This document shows, piece by piece, positions 59,890 through 64,000 of a stretch of 64,000 bases of DNA; within the stretch, counting starts at the first letter, position 1; the number at the start of each line of letters is the position of its first letter. Origin of the DNA: Dorea_A amylophila (lineage in GTDB: Bacteria > Bacillota > Clostridia > Lachnospirales > Lachnospiraceae). The notes beneath the pieces were generated by a model that ran no database searches, was not told the DNA's origin, and saw only the letters and a program-made list of their open reading frames with translations. The position numbers were made by a program, and so were the translations under genes. The DNA is taken from contig NZ_JAOQJW010000003.1 in the NCBI RefSeq assembly GCF_025567265.1, positions 1-64,000 on the forward strand. Direction: 5' to 3'.

Positions 59890-62067
59890 TTAATCTTCGT
59901 ATAAAGCTACGATTTCTTTGCGGATACTTTCCCAGTCTCTTGACTGTGCAGTTTTGATACCACCTTCATACAGGTGCTCCTGTAATCCTTTGTCTGTACA
60001 GATTCTTTCAATTGCGGCAATTCCTTTTTCAATCTTGCCAAGTGGATAAAGCAGGCAGTTTTCACCATCTACCAGATATTCTTTATTTCCATCATTCGGA
60101 ACAACCACTGCATATCCACCTGTTGCCATCATTTCTAACGGCGGATATGAAAAACTTTCCAGGTAGCTTGTCTTTAACAGAATATCACACTGATTATATA
60201 CATCAGCCACCTGATCAAACGGTACCTTATGAAGGAATTTATCTACACGATACCAGTCTTTTGGTTCTGCATTATAAGACATATACCATATCTCATACTT
60301 TTCTTTATCGAGTTCATTTGTGATTTTGAAACTTTCGTCAACATTTTTGTACTCTACTCCGCAATCTCCCTCGATCAGAATACGGATCTTTCCGTTCATC
60401 TCACGTTTATGGTGTGGGAAGTTTGCTTTTTCAATTCCATTTGGTGCATATCTGGCAATCTGTTCATAATCGTCTCTTAACCAGTCTTCACACCACTTTG
60501 AAATGGTAAGATACTGGATTGGCACCTTCGGGATATAACTCTGATTTGCAAATACCCTGAGCGGAACTCCCGGCTCATAGAAATCCGTTTCAAAATTCTG
60601 TACCAGATAATATCTCTTTTCGATATTCTGATAATTTTCAAGAAATGCAACCGTCGTCCACATAGTCGCAACAGCTTTGTCAATTCTTCCTTCTACCAGT
60701 CTAAGATCCTGACTCATTACTGGTATCTGATGCTCTTTAAACGTACACCATTGAATTGAATTATCTACATTAAAAAGTGTGACATCCATTCCCGCATCCT
60801 GAAGCATAACAGCATGCCACAGTGCCACCATAATTCCGCCACTGATATTCAGAGAAGGCAGTATAAATGCAATATTTGGTGTCGTGTATTTTTTTATAAA
60901 TTTAACCAGTGGGAATCCTGTATATACAGTTACACATTTTTTTGTACAATATTTATGCGCATTTTCTGCAATCCGGTCTCTTTCTTTCTTATCTTCTACC
61001 AGTCTGCTTAACTGTTCTACCCATTCTTCTTCTGTATCACAGAGAATTCCTGTCTCTCCTGATACGATCATTCTCTGAAATGCACCCACATTACTTGCTA
61101 CCGTTGGAACTTTCACCAGTGCTGCTTCCACCCATTTATTTTCGGATTTTGCTTCGTTAAAGATGCTCTGCTCTAACGGTGCCAGATTAATATCCACTTC
61201 CGCAATCAGCGACGGTAATTTCTTCCAGTCAACAAACGGATGAGATACCACACGTGCTTTATACTGCTGTAACGCTTCCGGAAGATCCAGTTCTCCAACC
61301 ACATGCAGCTGAACCTGTGGATATTTTTCCATTACTTTAGTCAGTGCCGGTAATACAAGTTCAAAATCATCGTTGTGTGTCAGGCTTCCACTAAAATATC
61401 CGATTCCCACATGATCATCTTTACGGGTTTTATTTTTTAACGCTTCTTTGGATAACGCACACATTTCTTCTGAGGCCGTATTTCGGTTAATAAATACTTC
61501 CGGTACATAATGCCCCAACTCTTCAGCGAGTCTTTCTGTCGTTGTAATTGCGGCATCACATAATTTTAATGTTCTGCCCATGCGCATAACGCCATCATCG
61601 TATAAAGCTCGTTCTTCTTTCGACATAGAATCAAGATATTTGATCGTATCTGTGTACTTTGTATCAACCACAAGATCATCAATATCAAATAGTACTCTTT
61701 TATTCAACTTCTTGGCTAATTTTATAAATTCACCGATCATATCTGTGTATGGACATCTGAAAAAGACAAATGTACGATAATATCTGACCTGATCCAACTG
61801 CAGGTTTACATAATATACTTCTCCTGTAGAAATATTATTCGCTGCCAGCTGTTCTCTCTGATGTGTCACACGGTATCTCGCCGGATGAGGTACACTTTCG
61901 TCACAACCATTGATGAATAATACATCTTTATAGACTCTGTCTTTTGCATCTCTTCCTACCGTTCTTGCCGTATGAACGTAACTCTTTGCTTTTCTTCCGA
62001 CACTGATAATTCCTTCTTCTTTCAATGTATGAAGTGTTTTCGCCGTTAACTCTCGTATATCTGCCAT
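59890..62067 (-). CDS. Tandem-domain GT4/WsaF-like rhamnan glycosyltransferase
   Basis: A 725-residue protein with two GT-B modules. The first half (about 50-390) has FINGCDESVPHPARYRVTHQ, KRVLFDIDDLVVDTKY and GYFSGSLTHNDDFELVLPAL, followed by a retaining-type LAPLEQSIFNEAKSENKWVE region. The second half (about 400-725) has FILPSLNISGGIMVALWHA, LVQNFETDFYEPG and SYLESFSYPPLEMMATGG (acceptor-donor motif), like the WsaF-type rhamnosyltransferase. Two catalytic modules in one chain suggest it adds two successive sugars. It lies between two GT2 genes. Confidence 0.88.
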   Translation of the reverse strand: MADIRELTAKTLHTLKEEGIISVGRKAKSYVHTARTVGRDAKDRVYKDVLFINGCDESVPHPARYRVTHQREQLAANNISTGEVYYVNLQLDQVRYYRTFVFFRCPYTDMIGEFIKLAKKLNKRVLFDIDDLVVDTKYTDTIKYLDSMSKEERALYDDGVMRMGRTLKLCDAAITTTERLAEELGHYVPEVFINRNTASEEMCALSKEALKNKTRKDDHVGIGYFSGSLTHNDDFELVLPALTKVMEKYPQVQLHVVGELDLPEALQQYKARVVSHPFVDWKKLPSLIAEVDINLAPLEQSIFNEAKSENKWVEAALVKVPTVASNVGAFQRMIVSGETGILCDTEEEWVEQLSRLVEDKKERDRIAENAHKYCTKKCVTVYTGFPLVKFIKKYTTPNIAFILPSLNISGGIMVALWHAVMLQDAGMDVTLFNVDNSIQWCTFKEHQIPVMSQDLRLVEGRIDKAVATMWTTVAFLENYQNIEKRYYLVQNFETDFYEPGVPLRVFANQSYIPKVPIQYLTISKWCEDWLRDDYEQIARYAPNGIEKANFPHHKREMNGKIRILIEGDCGVEYKNVDESFKITNELDKEKYEIWYMSYNAEPKDWYRVDKFLHKVPFDQVADVYNQCDILLKTSYLESFSYPPLEMMATGGYAVVVPNDGNKEYLVDGENCLLYPLGKIEKGIAAIERICTDKGLQEHLYEGGIKTAQSRDWESIRKEIVALYED

Positions 62068-62083
62068 CGTTTCCTCCTAATAA

Positions 62084-63751
62084 TTATAAAATACCCAGTT
62101 CTGCCAGATTTTGATTGTAAAAATTATCTTTTTTACTGATTCTGCTTTCCCATTTTGAAATAAACTTCTGAATCTCTGTATCATCAACCTCAATTGTCAA
62201 TGCTTTGGAATAAGAAAATTCTGCAAAACATGTCCATACAGTCCAAAGTCCCTGTTTTTCTCCATTCAGACAATAATCAATTATTTCGTATCCCGGAACA
62301 TCTTCTTTCAATCCTCCAAGATTTCTCCACGCATTCTTCGATATCATGCAGCAATCTTTCCATGCTGCCGTAGTATTACGGACATGCCGTAACATTGCTT
62401 CATATCCCTGTTCTGCGCCGTTAATCCCCTGGCACAAGAATTTCACTTTCGCATTATCTCTGACATCCAAAGCAATACCTGCGTATGCAATCAGATTATT
62501 TTCAAAATATACTTTCGGGGATACGGCACATACATCTTGCCTCTGTGCAAACATCAGCATTTCTTCTACCCAGTCCGGATTCATTGGCAGACAATGAACA
62601 TTTATCATAACTGCGTATTCTTCTTTCATACTGTCTATCTGCTTATTTACATTATCAGCAAATGTACCGTTCTCTTTATTTGCATATACGACACGAATAT
62701 TTTTATATGTGGTTTTTTCCAAAATCTTTTCTTTTGCCCTGTCATATTCTGTGTTCTTTTCTGCTCCATGCAAAATAAGCAGCACACCTGCATTGTCCGG
62801 AATTTCGTAATGTACACGGTAAATAGTCCGATACGGAAGATTACTTTCAACTTTCCCCGGCTCTTTCGTTCTTTCTAACTGTTCGCTGACTGCATGTATT
62901 GCCGCATCAACCGCGTAACTTTTTGAATCCAGATTCATCGAAACTGACTGTGGATGAACTCTCCAGTAATACAGAACCTTTGGAATGTGTACAATCTTTT
63001 CTGCCTTTTCCGTCAGTCTTAAAACCATATCATGATCCTGGCTGCCGTCAAATTCCGGTCTGTATGCCTGTCCAATCTGATCTAAAAGTGATTTTTTGAA
63101 TACTGTAAAATGACAAATATAATTATGGGCTCTTAATTCATCTTTTCCAAATCCAGGTTTGAAGTTAAAGTCTGATGCATCCTCGATTTTTCCAGAGAAC
63201 TTTACTTCATCCGAATATAAGAAATCTGCTTTTTCCTCTTCAATTACTTTCATCATTTCATATAATGCTGACTCATGCAAGATATCATCATGATCCAAAA
63301 GACCTATGTAGTCTCCTGTTGCAAATTTCAGACATTCATTGGTATTTTCCGATATTCCTTTGTTTTCTTCTAATACCTCATAGCAGATTCTTGAGTCTTT
63401 TGAAGCATATTCTCTGCATATTTCACCTACGTATTCATGCTCCTTATCACTTCCATCTGCCAGACATAACTGCCATTTTGGATAAGTCTGCTTTTGCAGC
63501 GATTCCAATAATTCTCTCAGATAATTCTCTGGTGTATTATACAGTGGTGTAATAATACTAAATGATACCGGTGCCAGAAATTTCCTGTTTTTTTGATTTT
63601 CCCGCTCACCATCCGAAATCAGATGAAGTGAACGCACCCGGTTCCTGAATTTCTCTTCTTCTCTTTTTTTTCTGTAATGATCTCTTATTGCTCTAAGGAC
63701 TGCAAATGGTCCCTGTTTTATCAACATCTTTATTACTTTCTTAATTTTCAC
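62084..63751 (-). CDS. GT2 glycosyltransferase with long C-terminal extension
   Basis: A 555-residue enzyme. The N-terminal 70 residues are basic. The GT-A core has PVSFSIITPLYNTPENYLRE, WQLCLADGSDKEHEY, LLDHDDILHESALYEM (DxD), SDEVKFSGKI and FDGSQDHDMVLRLTEKAEKIVHIP. A C-terminal region (about 330-555) has no clear similarity and may be a second degenerate GT module (PDWVEEMLMFAQRQDVCAVSPKV). It resembles its neighbour at 58391-59866. The gene lies 16 bases upstream of the tandem GT4 gene on the same transcript. Confidence 0.9.
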   Translation of the reverse strand: MKIKKVIKMLIKQGPFAVLRAIRDHYRKKREEEKFRNRVRSLHLISDGERENQKNRKFLAPVSFSIITPLYNTPENYLRELLESLQKQTYPKWQLCLADGSDKEHEYVGEICREYASKDSRICYEVLEENKGISENTNECLKFATGDYIGLLDHDDILHESALYEMMKVIEEEKADFLYSDEVKFSGKIEDASDFNFKPGFGKDELRAHNYICHFTVFKKSLLDQIGQAYRPEFDGSQDHDMVLRLTEKAEKIVHIPKVLYYWRVHPQSVSMNLDSKSYAVDAAIHAVSEQLERTKEPGKVESNLPYRTIYRVHYEIPDNAGVLLILHGAEKNTEYDRAKEKILEKTTYKNIRVVYANKENGTFADNVNKQIDSMKEEYAVMINVHCLPMNPDWVEEMLMFAQRQDVCAVSPKVYFENNLIAYAGIALDVRDNAKVKFLCQGINGAEQGYEAMLRHVRNTTAAWKDCCMISKNAWRNLGGLKEDVPGYEIIDYCLNGEKQGLWTVWTCFAEFSYSKALTIEVDDTEIQKFISKWESRISKKDNFYNQNLAELGIL

Positions 63752-63763
63752 TTTTGTACTCCA

Positions 63764-64000
63764 CTATTTGAATAATTTATATAAGAATTTCATAAAAGCT
63801 ATTACGTAAATGATAAATAACAATAATACACAAAATGTCTCTACATCAAACCGGTTCGTAACCGCTTTCATGATCAATGTTCCGTCTGTCTCTTCATCAT
63901 TGATCCAGAACTTTGTTCCTTGTTCTGTTTTTCTTTCAAAACAAAACAATACTGCATTGTCCGGAATTTCTCCTTCTGTGCCGATAGAAAAAATATATTC
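63764..64000 (-). CDS. C-terminal part of a membrane protein, cut by the right edge
   Basis: The frame is open to the end of the window (at least 78 residues), so a complete gene lies mostly outside it; a TTG inside at 63949 is not the true start. The visible part begins EYIFSIGTEGEIPDNAVLFC and ends with one hydrophobic helix (VETFCVLLLFIIYVIAFM) and KFLYKLFK. It lies 12 bases upstream of the GT2 gene, so it belongs to the same polysaccharide transcript. The family cannot be told from this piece. Confidence 0.6.
   Translation of the reverse strand, partial: EYIFSIGTEGEIPDNAVLFCFERKTEQGTKFWINDEETDGTLIMKAVTNRFDVETFCVLLLFIIYVIAFMKFLYKLFK

Noticed and set aside
1..64000. CRISPR arrays, IS elements, tRNA genes, prophage genes
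   Set aside because: No regularly spaced repeats, transposase motifs, cloverleaf-like sequences or phage structural genes were seen in the gaps; long intergenic stretches are explained by promoters, leaders and terminators.

Overview
The window looks like chromosome of a low-GC, spore-forming anaerobic Firmicute, most likely a Lachnospiraceae (Clostridia). The grounds are the gene content and order (yifB-dprA-topA-codY; ireB-ruvX-DUF1292-fur-RNase J), sporulation genes (sigK, pdaA), CIRCE-controlled groESL, AAGGAGG-type ribosome binding sites, and TTG starts at several genes. Almost everything lies on the minus strand, and the left edge reads out into what looks like the promoter and leader of an rRNA operon.

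Left half (about 0.4-30 kb) is mostly housekeeping. It holds an HtrA protease, a peptidoglycan amidase, galM, guaB, groES-groEL, and the codY/topA/dprA/yifB block. Next come a three-gene envelope lipid operon (GT28 glycolipid synthase, polysaccharide deacetylase, flippase-like protein), sigK, a U32 protein with TrmR for tRNA wobble-uridine hydroxylation and methylation, the RNase J/Fur/RuvX/IreB cluster, mtaB, a cysteine desulfurase with thiI, and rsmE-prmA. Two small plus-strand genes sit between these blocks: a Crh-like HPr that keeps the regulatory serine and lacks the phosphocarrier histidine, and a 47-residue membrane protein.

The middle (30-35 kb) carries a MoxR AAA ATPase, a metallopeptidase-like/VWA protein and a leucine-rich-repeat protein in one minus-strand operon, divergent from pdaA.

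The right half (35-64 kb) is a surface-polysaccharide locus. It contains a membrane-anchored cohesin-like protein, two LytR-CpsA-Psr (LCP) ligases, a polyprenyl sugar-phosphate transferase, Wzy-like polymerase/ligase proteins, the complete dTDP-L-rhamnose pathway (rfbA, rfbB, rfbD, rfbC), and many GT2/GT4 glycosyltransferases. Together they suggest a rhamnose-containing glycan that is polymerised and then attached to the wall by LCP enzymes.

A likely mobile or accessory island (49.5-55.8 kb) interrupts this locus. It has a three-gene DUF262 / DUF3696-type ATPase / unknown-protein operon that resembles an anti-phage system, a small plus-strand ORF, a badly decayed AAA-ATPase/PD-(D/E)XK pseudogene, and a MerR-methyltransferase fusion. 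This operon is the best candidate for an unusual system. Other notable points are a SigK with no pro-sequence and the MoxR-VWA-LRR operon. All family assignments come from reading the sequence and motifs; no database search was run.
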